A stretch of 59,046 bases of DNA from Acetobacter sp. CAG:977 (GTDB lineage: Bacteria; Pseudomonadota; Alphaproteobacteria; CAAGCB01; CAG-977): positions 335,680-394,725 of the forward strand of contig HF994935.1 in NCBI GenBank assembly GCA_000434295.1, read 5' to 3'. Shown in pieces: positions 8,023 to 17,170 of the stretch. Both the position numbers and the translations under genes were made by a program. The notes under the pieces are model-generated. The model worked only from the letters and a program-made list of their open reading frames with translations. It was not told the origin of the DNA and searched no databases. How positions within the stretch are numbered: the first letter of the stretch is position 1; the number at the start of each line of letters is the position of its first letter.

Positions 8023-11000
8023 ATGTCAGAAGAATCGGAAAATCAAACGCCGAAGGAACCGTTGTCCGATTTTATTCATTTGCGCGTTCATACGGCATAT
8101 TCTTTGCTGGAAGGAGCATTAAAGCTCGGCACGCTGATGAAGCTGTGCGAACGCTATCGGATGCCGGCAGTAGGCATGACCGACACGAACAATATGTTCG
8201 GGGCGTTTGATATGTCTCATGAATGCGAAGATCACGGGATACAGCCTCTTATCGGCTGTCAGACGGCCGTCGACATGGGGCTGGAAGACAAAAGGTTTTC
8301 TTCGGCAAAAGACCAGACCTGTCCCGACAGCGTTGTCTTGCTGGTTCAAAATCAGGCGGGCTACGACAATATGCTGAAGCTTTCGCGCAAAGCATATATG
8401 GAAACCGAGCCGCCTGCCAAACCGAACGTTCCGTTTTCGTATTTAAAAGAACACTCGGACGGTTTGATTTGCCTGACGGGAGGCTGCTCCGGTCCCGTGG
8501 GGCGGCTGTTGCTGGACGGCAAGACGGAAAAAGCGGAAGAGGCTTTGAAAATGCTCAAGTCCGCGTTCGGCAACCGCCTGTATGTCGAATTGCAACGCCA
8601 CGGGCTGGCAGAGGAAAAACAAATTGAAGAAACGCTGATCGATTGGGCGTACAAACATGATATTCCTTTGGTGGCGACGAACGAGGCTTTTTTTGCCGAC
8701 AGGGAAATGTACGAAGCTCACGACGCTTTGATTTGCATTGCGGAAAAAACGTACATAGACGTCAACGAACGGCGCCGTTTGACGCCCGAACATTATTTCA
8801 AGTCGCCCGAGGAAATGAAAAAGCTGTTTTCCGACTTGCCCGAAGCGATACAAAACACGGTTGTTATCGCGAAACGATGCGGGTTCATGGTGACGAAAAA
8901 GCCGCCGGCTTTGCCTCGCTATCCCGATTGCGGCGATAAAACCGAAGCCGAAGTGTTGCAGGAACGCGCGCGCGCAGGCTTGGAAAAACGCCTTCAGGTT
9001 CACGTTTTCAAAGAAACGATGAGCGACGAAGAAAAAGAAGCTTTGCGCCAAAAATACGTTCAACGGCTGGAATACGAGCTCGGCGTCATCATTCAGATGG
9101 ATTTCCCCGGCTACTTCCTCATCGTTTCCGACTTTATACAATGGTCAAAGGCGCACGGCATCCCCGTCGGTCCCGGACGCGGTTCCGGCGCAGGGTCGGT
9201 CGTTGCGTGGTCTTTGACGATTACGGATTTGGATCCGTTGCGGTTCAATTTGCTTTTTGAACGCTTTTTGAATCCGGAACGCGTGAACATGCCTGACTTT
9301 GACGTTGACTTTTGTCAGGACAGACGCGGAGAAACGATAGAATACGTCCGCCATAAATACGGGCTGGATCAGGTTGCTCAAATCATTACGTTCGGTAAGT
9401 TGCAGGCAAAAGCGGTTATCAGGGACGTGGGGCGCGTGCTTCAAATGAATTACGGAGCGGTGGACCGCCTTTCGAAAATGGTTCCGAACGTTATCGGGAT
9501 TACGCTGAAAGAAGCTTTTGAGCAGGAGCCCGAATTTAACAGACTCAGAGCGTCGGATCCGCAAATCGACCGTCTTTTGGATATTGCGGTCAAGCTGGAA
9601 GGCTTGTTCCGCAACGCATCGACGCATGCGGCGGGCGTGGTCGTCGGGCAAACGGCATTGGACAAGATTGTGCCCATATACCGCGATCCGTCTTCGGACA
9701 TGCCCGTTACTCAATATAACATGAAGTATGTCGAATCGACGGGGCTGGTCAAATTCGACTTTTTGGGTTTAAAGACGCTGACGGTTATTGCGGAAGCCGT
9801 CAAGATGGTTCGCCGCCGTTCAATAGATTTGAACATATCCGAGATACCTTTGGACGACAAAGAAACGTACGAACTGTTGCACAGGGCGGAAACGGACGGC
9901 GTGTTCCAGCTTGAAAGCGGCGGGATGAGAAAAGTTCTGCGCGATTTGCAACCCGATACGCTGGAAGACGTTATCGCTATCGTATCGCTGTACCGCCCGG
10001 GACCTATGGACAGCATTCCGACTTACATCAGTCGCAAGCACGGCAGGGAAAAACCCGATTACATGCATCCGATGCTGGAAGACATCCTGAAAGAAACCTA
10101 CGGGATTATGATCTATCAGGAACAAGTGATGCAGATTGCCCAAAAGATGGCGGGGTATTCATTGGGCGGAGCGGACTTGCTGCGCCGCGCGATGGGTAAG
10201 AAAAAGCCCGAGGAAATGGCGAAACAAAAAGTCATTTTCATTGAAGGAGCCGTCAAGAACGGCGTGGATAAATCCAAGGCGGAAGACATATTTTCGCGCA
10301 TGGAAAAGTTTGCTTCGTACGGGTTTAACAAGTCGCATGCGGCGGCGTATGCGCTGATAGCGTATCAGACGGCATATTTAAAGGCGCATTATCCCGTTGA
10401 ATTTATGGCGGCGACGATGACGTATGACAAACAAAATACGGACAAGCTGTCTCAGTTCAAACGCGAACTTATGCGTTTGGGGATACCGTTGCTGCCGCCC
10501 GACATCAATCATGCTTTTGTTCAGTTTTCCGTGGAAGACGGTTCCGTCCGCTATGCTTTGTCGGCGGTCAAGGGGGTTGGCGAAGCGGCGATGGAAAGCG
10601 TTGTTGCCGAACGCGAAAAGAACGGAAAATTCAAATCAGTATCGGATTTCATCCGTCGTCTTGATACTCGTCAGGTCAACCGCAAATGTATGGAAAGTCT
10701 GGTTAAGGCGGGCGCTTTTGACGGTCTGGAAAAGAACCGGGCTTTGTTGCACGCGAATTTGGATTTGCTGATGCAACACGCGGCGGCGGCGGGCGATGAA
10801 CGACGCAGTTCTCAAATCAACCTGTTCGGCGGCACGGAACAGGCTTCGGAAATTAAGCTGGCACCGGTCAAGGAGTGGCCTTTGGTGGAAAAGCTGAAGA
10901 TGGAAGCCGAAGCGATCGGTTTTTATTTGTCGGCGCACCCGTTGGACAGTTACGCGAAATCGCTGGAACGGTTGCATATTATGACGTATGCTGATGTTGT

Positions 11001-11511
11001 TCGGACGGTGGCGATGGGCGGGGACTGCCGCGGCAAGATTGCCGCGATTGTCAGCGGAGTTCGGGAAAAAATCAGCCAAAAGGGTACGAAATATGCGTTT
11101 ATTTCGGCTTCTGATTCGACGGGCAGTTTTGAGCTAAGCGTTTTTTCGGAAACGTATTCGGCGAATAAAGAAACGTTGAAATCGAACAAGCCCCTGATAC
11201 TGACGATCAGCGCGGAACGCGAAGAGGGAGCTGATGCTCCCAGAATGATTATTCAGCGTGCCGAAGCGTTGGAAGACGTGATTTCCAAGATGGCGGGCGG
11301 TATGATGATTTCGTTTTCGGAAGAATCCTGCATAGAAGGGATACGGTCGATTTTAAGCAAAGCCTCTCCCGGCCGCAGCCATGTCCGTCTGTCGTTGCAG
11401 ATAGAAAAATGGGAAGTGGATATTTTATTGGAAAAGACGTACACTTTTACGGCCGACTTGTGGCAAGAGATGCGCTCCCTTCCCGGAGTTTCAGAAGTAA
11501 AGGAAATATAA
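8023..11511 (+). CDS. dnaE: DNA polymerase III alpha subunit
   Basis: This 1162-residue protein is the catalytic subunit of the replicative polymerase. It opens with a PHP domain (FIHLRVHTAYSLLEGALKL). The palm carries GPGRGSGAGSVVAWSL and the catalytic PDFDVDF motif with D427 and D429, equivalent to D401/D403 of E. coli. The fingers contain GVFQLESGGMRKVLRDL and SLYRPGPMDSIPTY, and the helix-hairpin-helix and OB-fold regions follow to the end. Length agrees with DnaE1. It lies 10 bases behind lolD, and its stop codon shares one base with the start of the next gene. Confidence 0.98.
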   Translation: MSEESENQTPKEPLSDFIHLRVHTAYSLLEGALKLGTLMKLCERYRMPAVGMTDTNNMFGAFDMSHECEDHGIQPLIGCQTAVDMGLEDKRFSSAKDQTCPDSVVLLVQNQAGYDNMLKLSRKAYMETEPPAKPNVPFSYLKEHSDGLICLTGGCSGPVGRLLLDGKTEKAEEALKMLKSAFGNRLYVELQRHGLAEEKQIEETLIDWAYKHDIPLVATNEAFFADREMYEAHDALICIAEKTYIDVNERRRLTPEHYFKSPEEMKKLFSDLPEAIQNTVVIAKRCGFMVTKKPPALPRYPDCGDKTEAEVLQERARAGLEKRLQVHVFKETMSDEEKEALRQKYVQRLEYELGVIIQMDFPGYFLIVSDFIQWSKAHGIPVGPGRGSGAGSVVAWSLTITDLDPLRFNLLFERFLNPERVNMPDFDVDFCQDRRGETIEYVRHKYGLDQVAQIITFGKLQAKAVIRDVGRVLQMNYGAVDRLSKMVPNVIGITLKEAFEQEPEFNRLRASDPQIDRLLDIAVKLEGLFRNASTHAAGVVVGQTALDKIVPIYRDPSSDMPVTQYNMKYVESTGLVKFDFLGLKTLTVIAEAVKMVRRRSIDLNISEIPLDDKETYELLHRAETDGVFQLESGGMRKVLRDLQPDTLEDVIAIVSLYRPGPMDSIPTYISRKHGREKPDYMHPMLEDILKETYGIMIYQEQVMQIAQKMAGYSLGGADLLRRAMGKKKPEEMAKQKVIFIEGAVKNGVDKSKAEDIFSRMEKFASYGFNKSHAAAYALIAYQTAYLKAHYPVEFMAATMTYDKQNTDKLSQFKRELMRLGIPLLPPDINHAFVQFSVEDGSVRYALSAVKGVGEAAMESVVAEREKNGKFKSVSDFIRRLDTRQVNRKCMESLVKAGAFDGLEKNRALLHANLDLLMQHAAAAGDERRSSQINLFGGTEQASEIKLAPVKEWPLVEKLKMEAEAIGFYLSAHPLDSYAKSLERLHIMTYADVVRTVAMGGDCRGKIAAIVSGVREKISQKGTKYAFISASDSTGSFELSVFSETYSANKETLKSNKPLILTISAEREEGADAPRMIIQRAEALEDVISKMAGGMMISFSEESCIEGIRSILSKASPGRSHVRLSLQIEKWEVDILLEKTYTFTADLWQEMRSLPGVSEVKEI

Positions 11512-12275
11512 TGCTTCCGACGGAATTGCCCTTATACGGGCTTTTTAAAAAGACGTTTTCGTTTTTTTTCAATATAGACCGTTTATGGAAATTATCAGCG
11601 TTTCCGTTTCTTTTTTTGGTTTTATTGTCTGTTGCGGCACTGGCAACGCCTTCGACGATGGCGGCGAACGGCGTCCAGAATATCGGGAATTTTTATTTGA
11701 TCGGCATTTTTTCTCTGATTTTGCTGTTTATTTTGGTGCTGACGATGGTCAGGGTGCACCGTTTGGTCAATGGAGCCGACGACGGGCGTTTTTATGTTCC
11801 GCGTTTCGGGCGTGAGTATGCCGTTTATTTATGGTTTTTGGTCAGACTGACCGTTTTGTCTGCGATTTTTTCTTTTTTGCTGTCTGGGCTTGTTTTGGCA
11901 TTAATATATTACTTTGTGCCGCAGATATTTGTTCCGGCGCCTTATTTAGTCGTGTTCTTTTTTATATGGATGCCCTTTTTTATGATTAATCAATTTGCCT
12001 TTTTGCCGGCGGCGGCCGGAAACGAAAGGCTGACGATGAAACGGGCGTGGGGGCTGTTGAAAGGCAACAGGTTGCCGTTTTGCACGATGTATGTTTTTAT
12101 TGCGGCGTTTCCGTTTATCGTTACGATGTTTGCCGGAGCGGTTTTAACGTCATTAATTCCGTTCGGGGGAACTTTTTTGTTTTTCCAATTTTTGCTTTTT
12201 GAAGTTGCGTTGCTTTTCTCGTGCGTTTCGCAAGCGGTTTTTATGTCGTATGCGTATTTGGCGCTGAAGCAATAA
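11511..12275 (+). CDS. Polytopic inner-membrane protein of unknown function
   Basis: The 254-residue protein has about six hydrophobic segments, starting at about residues 29-46, 62-80, 107-125, 131-150, 193-215 and 224-248. It contains a conserved-looking cytoplasmic stretch MKRAWGLLKGNRLPF between segments. I recognise no transporter family motif. The start at 11511 shares its A with the dnaE stop codon, so it is probably translated by re-initiation; the open frame extends upstream inside dnaE but lacks a better start. It ends the proS-to-dnaE run. Confidence 0.65.
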   Translation: MLPTELPLYGLFKKTFSFFFNIDRLWKLSAFPFLFLVLLSVAALATPSTMAANGVQNIGNFYLIGIFSLILLFILVLTMVRVHRLVNGADDGRFYVPRFGREYAVYLWFLVRLTVLSAIFSFLLSGLVLALIYYFVPQIFVPAPYLVVFFFIWMPFFMINQFAFLPAAAGNERLTMKRAWGLLKGNRLPFCTMYVFIAAFPFIVTMFAGAVLTSLIPFGGTFLFFQFLLFEVALLFSCVSQAVFMSYAYLALKQ

Positions 12276-12283
12276 AAAATTAG

Positions 12284-12312
12284 TTGCCAAAACGAAGAAA
12301 ACGGATTAGAAC
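12284..12312 (+). promoter_or_regulatory. Candidate rpsB-tsf promoter
   Basis: TTGCCA (12284-12289), a 17-base spacer and TAGAAC (12307-12312) lie just after the preceding stop codon and would give a leader of about 145 bases before rpsB. The -10 match is moderate. Confidence 0.4.
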
Positions 12313-12394
12313 TAAGCCGATTTCACACGCAGGCGGCGGCGGTGCGCGGTTTTTAAATGCGGGGAGTTTCTCGGGTTTATGAACTTGCGTTTCG

Positions 12395-12436
12395 CTCCGG
12401 TGTCAAAGGCGACTTTGGCTCAAACGGCCTGCGGAG
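12395..12436 (+). promoter_or_regulatory. Structured element in the rpsB leader, possible S2 autoregulation site
   Basis: CTCCG (12395-12399) can pair with CGGAG (12432-12436). Inside it, CAAAG-GCGA-CTTTG (12404-12417) forms a hairpin with a GNRA tetraloop. rpsB-tsf leaders are known sites of feedback by S2 in other proteobacteria; that this fold does so is inference. Confidence 0.35.
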
Positions 12437-12463
12437 GCTTAACCGGAAAACAAGAGGATTATT

Positions 12464-13252
12464 ATGGCTCTTCCGACATTTACGATGCGTCAGCTGATTG
12501 AAGCGGGCGTACATTTTGGACACAACACGCGCCGTTGGAACCCGAAAATGAAACCGTTTATTTTCGGCACGCGCGACAACGTACACATTATAGATTTGCA
12601 GCAGACGGTACCGATGCTGTACAAGGCGATGCAGGCTGTCCGCGACGTTGCGGCTCAGGGCGGTCGCGTTTTGTTTGTCGGCACGAAGAATCAGGCTCAG
12701 ACGCCGATTCGCGAAGCTGCGGAACGTTGCGGTCAGTATTACGTCAACCATCGTTGGTTGGGCGGAACGTTGACGAACTGGAAAACGGTATCTCAGTCGA
12801 TTCGCCGTTTGAAAGAAATTGACGCCAAGCAGGAAAAAGGCGAATACGAAGGCTTGACGAAGAAAGAAAAGCTGAACATTGCCCGCGAACGCGAAAAACT
12901 GTACTGCTCTTTGGGCGGTATCAAAGACATGGGCGGCCGTCCCGATTTGATTTTCGTTATCGACACGATCAAAGAAGAATTGGCTTTGCATGAAGCTCGC
13001 CGTTTGGGCATTCCCGTTGTGGCGATTTGCGACAGCAATTCGGATCCCGACGAAATCGATTATCCGATTCCGGGCAACGACGATGCCATTCGCGCGATCA
13101 ACCTGTACTGCGATTTGATTTCGGGTTCCGTTCTTGACGGTATTCAGGAAGAAATGGCAAAAGCCGGCGTTGATCTGGGTGCTCAGGAAGAAGTCGTTGA
13201 AGAAGTAGCCGACAAGGCCGACGACGAAGAAGAAGCACAGGCTGACGCATAA
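12464..13252 (+). CDS. rpsB: 30S ribosomal protein S2
   Basis: The 262-residue protein is S2 of the small subunit, with the family start (FTMRQLIEAGVHFGHNTRRW) and core motifs (FIFGTRDNVHIIDLQQT, VNHRWLGGTLTNWKTV, DSNSDPDEIDYPIPGNDDA). The last 25 residues are a very acidic tail (Glu/Asp/Ala-rich), longer than in E. coli S2 but common in Alphaproteobacteria. The ribosome-binding site is AAGAGGA. It begins the translation and envelope cluster and is co-oriented with tsf, 96 bases downstream. Confidence 0.98.
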   Translation: MALPTFTMRQLIEAGVHFGHNTRRWNPKMKPFIFGTRDNVHIIDLQQTVPMLYKAMQAVRDVAAQGGRVLFVGTKNQAQTPIREAAERCGQYYVNHRWLGGTLTNWKTVSQSIRRLKEIDAKQEKGEYEGLTKKEKLNIAREREKLYCSLGGIKDMGGRPDLIFVIDTIKEELALHEARRLGIPVVAICDSNSDPDEIDYPIPGNDDAIRAINLYCDLISGSVLDGIQEEMAKAGVDLGAQEEVVEEVADKADDEEEAQADA

Positions 13253-13348
13253 TAAAAGAATGAATTGACATTGGCGGCGGCGAAATATCACTGCCGCCAT
13301 TGTTTTATGAAACACAAGACGAAGATTTTATTCAGAAAGGAAAAAGCA

Positions 13349-14275
13349 ATGGCAGAAATTACGGCCGCTATCGTAAAAGAATTGCGCGAAAAGACGGGCG
13401 CAGGCATGATGGATTGCAAGAAAGCGTTGTCGGAAGCCGCCGGTGATATAGAAAAAGCAATTGACTGGCTGCGCAAAAAAGGTTTGTCCGCTGCGGCCAA
13501 GAAAGCGGGACGCATTGCATCTCAGGGTTTGGTTGCTTTGAAGGTCAACGGCAAGAAAGGCGCCGTTGTCGAAGTCAATTCCGAAACGGACTTTGTTGCG
13601 CGTAACGAACTGTTCCAAACGTTTGTGGCTTCTGTTGCCGACATAGCGTTGCAGGGCGATGCGGATTTGGAAGCTTTGAAGGTTGCGAAGCATATTCCTT
13701 CGGGCAAAGATGTTCAGGGCGCTTTGACGGATTTGATTGCCAAGATCGGTGAGAACATGCATTTGCGCCGTTCCGCTCAGTTGAGCGTTGAAAACGGTGT
13801 TGTCGTCGGTTATGTCCACAGCGCGATAGCGGAAGGCTTGGGCAAGATCGGAGCTTTGGTTGCTTTGGAATCTCCGGGCGACGTGAAAGAATTGGAAGAA
13901 TTGGGCAAGCATTTGGCGATGCATGTTGCGGCTGCGGCTCCCGTTGCTTTGAACATAGAAGACGTTCCCGCGGAAATGGTTGAACGCGAAAAGGTTGTTG
14001 TTGCCGATATGGCGCGCAATTCCGGCAAGCCCGAAGCCGTTATCGAAAAGATGGTTGAAGGCCGTATGCGCAAGTTCTACGAAGAAATCGTTTTGAACGA
14101 ACAGTTCTACATTATGGACGACAAGAAAAAGATCAAAGACGTTGTTGCGGAAGTTTCCAAGAAGATCGGAGCTCCGATTGTTTTGACGGGTTTTGTCCGC
14201 TTTGGTCTTGGCGAAGGCGTGGAAAAGAAGCAGGACGATTTTGCAGCCGAGGTTGCGGCCGCCGTCGGCAAGTAA
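13349..14275 (+). CDS. tsf: Elongation factor Ts
   Basis: The 308-residue guanine-nucleotide exchange factor recycles EF-Tu. The N-terminal UBA-like domain reads VKELREKTGAGMMDCKKALSEA, and the core contains the signature VNSETDFVARNELF near residue 78. The start at 13349 follows an AGAAAGGA ribosome-binding site and gives the usual N-terminus MAEITAAIVKEL; the frame stays open further upstream but that stretch is not part of the family. A strong terminator follows 8 bases after the stop. Confidence 0.98.
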   Translation: MAEITAAIVKELREKTGAGMMDCKKALSEAAGDIEKAIDWLRKKGLSAAAKKAGRIASQGLVALKVNGKKGAVVEVNSETDFVARNELFQTFVASVADIALQGDADLEALKVAKHIPSGKDVQGALTDLIAKIGENMHLRRSAQLSVENGVVVGYVHSAIAEGLGKIGALVALESPGDVKELEELGKHLAMHVAAAAPVALNIEDVPAEMVEREKVVVADMARNSGKPEAVIEKMVEGRMRKFYEEIVLNEQFYIMDDKKKIKDVVAEVSKKIGAPIVLTGFVRFGLGEGVEKKQDDFAAEVAAAVGK

Positions 14276-14283
14276 GGATATTG

Positions 14284-14317
14284 AAAACGGCGAGGTTTTT
14301 TCCTCGCCGTTTTTTTT
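14284..14317 (+). terminator. Intrinsic terminator or attenuator after tsf
   Basis: CGGCGAGG (14288-14295) pairs with CCTCGCCG (14302-14309) around a TTTTTT loop and is followed by eight Ts. The As before the stem can extend the pairing. pyrH starts only 26 bases later, so some read-through, or a promoter within tsf, is needed for the downstream genes. Confidence 0.9.
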
Positions 14318-14342
14318 GGAAGAAACTTATCGGAGAACCGTT

Positions 14343-15056
14343 ATGGCGAAATATAAGCGCATATTGTTAAAGCTGTCTGGGGAAGGCCTGATGGGGGAAA
14401 AGAATTTCGGTCTGGATGAAAAGAAAATGGCTGAAATTGCTTTAGAAATCAAATCCGTGCGCGAAGACGGCGTTCAGGTTGCGCTGGTTATCGGCGGCGG
14501 CAATATTTTCCGCGGTTTGGCGGGGGCTGCCGGCGGTATGGATCGCGTGAATGCGGACTATATGGGAATGCTGGCGACGGTTATTAATTCTTTGGCGATG
14601 CAGGATGCGTTGATTCGCGCGGGTGTTCCGGCACGGGTTGTTTCGGGCGTATCGATGCCGACGGTTTGCGAACCGTATATTCAGCGCCGAGCGAAACACA
14701 GTTTGGAAAAAGGCGACGTTGTCATTTTTGCGGCGGGAACGGGCAATCCGTTTTTTACGACGGACACCGGAGCGGCATTGCGCGCGGCAGAGATGGGGTG
14801 TGAAGCGATTTTAAAAGCGACACAGGTTGACGGCGTTTATTCGGCGGATCCGAAAAAGGATAAAAACGCTGTACGCTATGAAAAAGTCAGCTATGATGAA
14901 GTGTTGATAAAAAATTTGAAAGTGATGGATGCTGCGGCTATTGCATTAGCCAGAGAAAACGGGTTATCTATAGTGGTTTTCTCGATGCATGAGAAGGGGG
15001 CTTTGCGTCGTGTTCTGAACGGCGAAGGGGCATATACCCTCATTACTGCAGAATAA
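14343..15056 (+). CDS. pyrH: UMP kinase
   Basis: The 237-residue bacterial UMP kinase of the amino-acid kinase fold makes UDP from UMP and ATP. Motifs seen are YKRILLKLSGEGLMG at the start, VIGGGNIFRG near residue 51, the UMP-site stretch MLATVINSLAMQDAL near 78, and GTGNPFFTTDTGAALRA near 137. The start at 14343 follows a GGAG site and a family-typical MAKYKR; an earlier in-frame start would lie within tsf and the terminator and is rejected. It begins the pyrH-to-lpxB run. Confidence 0.97.
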   Translation: MAKYKRILLKLSGEGLMGEKNFGLDEKKMAEIALEIKSVREDGVQVALVIGGGNIFRGLAGAAGGMDRVNADYMGMLATVINSLAMQDALIRAGVPARVVSGVSMPTVCEPYIQRRAKHSLEKGDVVIFAAGTGNPFFTTDTGAALRAAEMGCEAILKATQVDGVYSADPKKDKNAVRYEKVSYDEVLIKNLKVMDAAAIALARENGLSIVVFSMHEKGALRRVLNGEGAYTLITAE

Positions 15057-15076
15057 AAAGTTTAAGGAACAAGAAG

Positions 15077-15649
15077 ATGGCAACGTTTGCTACATATTCG
15101 GAGTTAAAGTCAGACACGGCGTCCCGCATGGAAAAGGCCGTAGAGGCGTTAAAGAAAGATTTTTCCGGTCTGCGCACGGGACGCGCATCGACGGCATTGT
15201 TGGACGGCATCATGGTGGAAGCTTACGGTGCGATGACGCCTTTGGTGCAAATCGGGACGGTCAGCGTTCCCGAATCCAGGATGCTTTCGGTTCAGGTATG
15301 GGATCGTTCAATGGTGAAAAGCGTTGAAAAAGCGATCCGAGACGCAGGATTGGGATTAAATCCGATGAACGACGGTCAGCTGATTCGCATTCCCATACCT
15401 CCTTTGAACGAAGAACGCCGCATCGAATTGACGAAGATCGCGTCAAAGTACACGGAACAGGCGCGCGTAGCGGTTCGCAACATTCGCCGCGATGCGATGG
15501 ACGCCGTTAAAAAGATGCAAAAAGACGGCGCCATTTCGGAAGACGAACAAAAAAAATACGAAACGGACATTCAGTCCATGACGGATCAATCCATCAAGAA
15601 TATGGACGAAATGCTGAAGGTTAAAGAACAGGAAATCAAGCAAGTCTGA
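15077..15649 (+). CDS. frr: Ribosome recycling factor
   Basis: The 190-residue RRF splits post-termination ribosomes together with EF-G. The family pattern is clear: FSGLRTGRAST near residue 30, the ALLDGIMVEAYG stretch, IPIPPLNEERR near 107, and the long C-terminal helix with VRNIRRDAMDAVKKMQK. It is slightly longer than the 185-residue E. coli protein, mostly at the N-terminus. It has an AAGGAACAAG ribosome-binding site. The stop overlaps the start of uppS by one base (TGATG). Confidence 0.97.
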   Translation: MATFATYSELKSDTASRMEKAVEALKKDFSGLRTGRASTALLDGIMVEAYGAMTPLVQIGTVSVPESRMLSVQVWDRSMVKSVEKAIRDAGLGLNPMNDGQLIRIPIPPLNEERRIELTKIASKYTEQARVAVRNIRRDAMDAVKKMQKDGAISEDEQKKYETDIQSMTDQSIKNMDEMLKVKEQEIKQV

Positions 15650-16359
15650 TGACATCTGAACGCCGTCTTCCCGCACATATAGCCGTTATCATGGACGGCA
15701 ACGGCAGGTGGGCCGAGAAACACGGTCTGCCGCGTACGTTCGGACACCGCAAAGGCGTCAAAGCGGCGGAAACGATGGTTGAATCGTGTTTGGAAGCGGG
15801 AATTTCGTACTTGACGCTTTTTTGCTTTTCTTCGGAGAACTGGAACCGTCCCGAGGAAGAAGTTTCCGCTTTGATGGATTTGTTGCGTTCGTATTTCAAA
15901 GAGGACGTTCAAAAGCTTCAGGAAAAGCACGTAAAGCTTAGATTTTCGGGGCGATTTGACCGTTTGCCCGAAGATATACGAAAAAAGATGGCGCAGATCG
16001 GTTCGGTTGAAATTTCACAGCCGAAATTAACGCTGGTTATGGCGTTAAGCTACGGCGGTCGGGAAGAAATCGTTGATGCGGCGCGCCGTTTGGCTCGCCG
16101 CGTCGCGAATAACGACCTTTCGATTGAACAAATAAACGAAGCGGAATTTTCCCGATCGTTGTATACGCCGGATGTTCCTGATCCCGACTTGCTGATTCGG
16201 TCGGGCGGAGAACAAAGAATCAGCAATTTTCTGTTATGGCAGGGCGCCTATACGGAAATAGTTTTTTCAAAAAAACTGTGGCCCGATTTTTCTAAAGAGG
16301 ATTTTCAGTCGGCTTTAGACGAATACGCTTTGCGGCATCGCCGTTTCGGCAGGGTTTAA
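15649..16359 (+). CDS. uppS: Undecaprenyl diphosphate synthase
   Basis: The 236-residue cis-prenyltransferase extends farnesyl diphosphate with eight isopentenyl units to make the C55 carrier lipid for peptidoglycan and other envelope polymers. Conserved regions are VIMDGNGRWAEKHG (the Asp of MDGNGRWA is catalytic), TLFCFSSENWNRP, and DLLIRSGGEQRISNFLLW near the C-terminus. It is translationally coupled to frr. It belongs to the same run as cdsA and dxr, the latter feeding isoprenoid units to it. Confidence 0.96.
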   Translation: MTSERRLPAHIAVIMDGNGRWAEKHGLPRTFGHRKGVKAAETMVESCLEAGISYLTLFCFSSENWNRPEEEVSALMDLLRSYFKEDVQKLQEKHVKLRFSGRFDRLPEDIRKKMAQIGSVEISQPKLTLVMALSYGGREEIVDAARRLARRVANNDLSIEQINEAEFSRSLYTPDVPDPDLLIRSGGEQRISNFLLWQGAYTEIVFSKKLWPDFSKEDFQSALDEYALRHRRFGRV

Positions 16360-16382
16360 TAAATTTTATAAGGGGTTTTTGC

Positions 16383-17168
16383 ATGTTGAAACAGCGTATT
16401 ATTTTCGGTTTGGCTTTATTGCCGTTTCCGATTTTGGCTTTGTATTTCGGGACACCGTGGTTCGAGCTGTTTGCCGCATTGGTTTTAAGCGTGATGGGTT
16501 GGGAATGGGAAAAGATGGTTCTCAACCGTTTCGGCGTTTGCGGCATGGCGATGGCCGTTTGCGGCGTTTGTGCGGTCTTTTTGCTGGACATTATGCCTTT
16601 GGTTGCGTGGTCGATTCCGGCAATAGCGACTGTGGCGCTGTATTATACGGTTCGTTCGCAAAATGTCGAACGTCCGAAATTGTATGCGTTCGGAATGATT
16701 TACAGCGCATATCCGATGATGGCGATAGCGTATTTGCTTCAAAACTACGGATTTATTTCCGCGATTTGGCTGTTCGGTGTTGTTTGGACAATGGACAGCG
16801 GAGCGTATGTGTTCGGTAAAATGATCGGCGGTCCGAAACTGGCGCCCAGAATCAGTCCGAAAAAAACGTGGGCAGGCTTGTTCGGCGGTATGTTTACGGC
16901 GGCTTTGTGGGGCGGCGCTTGTGCGTGGTTCACAGAAAACCCCGACGTTTATCCTTTGATGCTGGCTTCCGCTGTATTCGGCGCGGTTTCCCAAGGCGGA
17001 GATTTGTTTGAATCGTGGATTAAACGTTCTTTGGACGTCAAGGATTCCAGCAATCTCATTCCGGGACACGGCGGTATATTCGACCGGATGGACGCTTTAT
17101 TGGCGTTGGCGCCGATTGTCGTTTTATTTATCATGTACGGTTTTTCGTTTTTTAATGCGTGGGGCTGA
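16383..17168 (+). CDS. cdsA: Phosphatidate cytidylyltransferase (CDP-diglyceride synthase)
   Basis: The 261-residue polytopic membrane enzyme makes CDP-diacylglycerol, the precursor of all phospholipids. It has about seven hydrophobic segments. The family signature sits in the C-terminal third: the ISPKKTWAGLFGG loop near residue 158, followed by SWIKRSLDVKDSSNLIPGHG and GGIFDRMD. The ribosome-binding site is AAGGGG. dxr begins directly after the stop codon. Confidence 0.95.
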   Translation: MLKQRIIFGLALLPFPILALYFGTPWFELFAALVLSVMGWEWEKMVLNRFGVCGMAMAVCGVCAVFLLDIMPLVAWSIPAIATVALYYTVRSQNVERPKLYAFGMIYSAYPMMAIAYLLQNYGFISAIWLFGVVWTMDSGAYVFGKMIGGPKLAPRISPKKTWAGLFGGMFTAALWGGACAWFTENPDVYPLMLASAVFGAVSQGGDLFESWIKRSLDVKDSSNLIPGHGGIFDRMDALLALAPIVVLFIMYGFSFFNAWG

Positions 17169-17170
17169 GA

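Noticed and set aside
12377..13315. Long minus-strand open frame opposite rpsB, and similar ones opposite bamA (19713-20495), dnaE (8443-9141) and bamA again (20802-21284)
   Set aside because: They mirror strongly biased codons of well-identified plus-strand genes, have no ribosome-binding sites and give Arg/Phe-rich low-quality translations.
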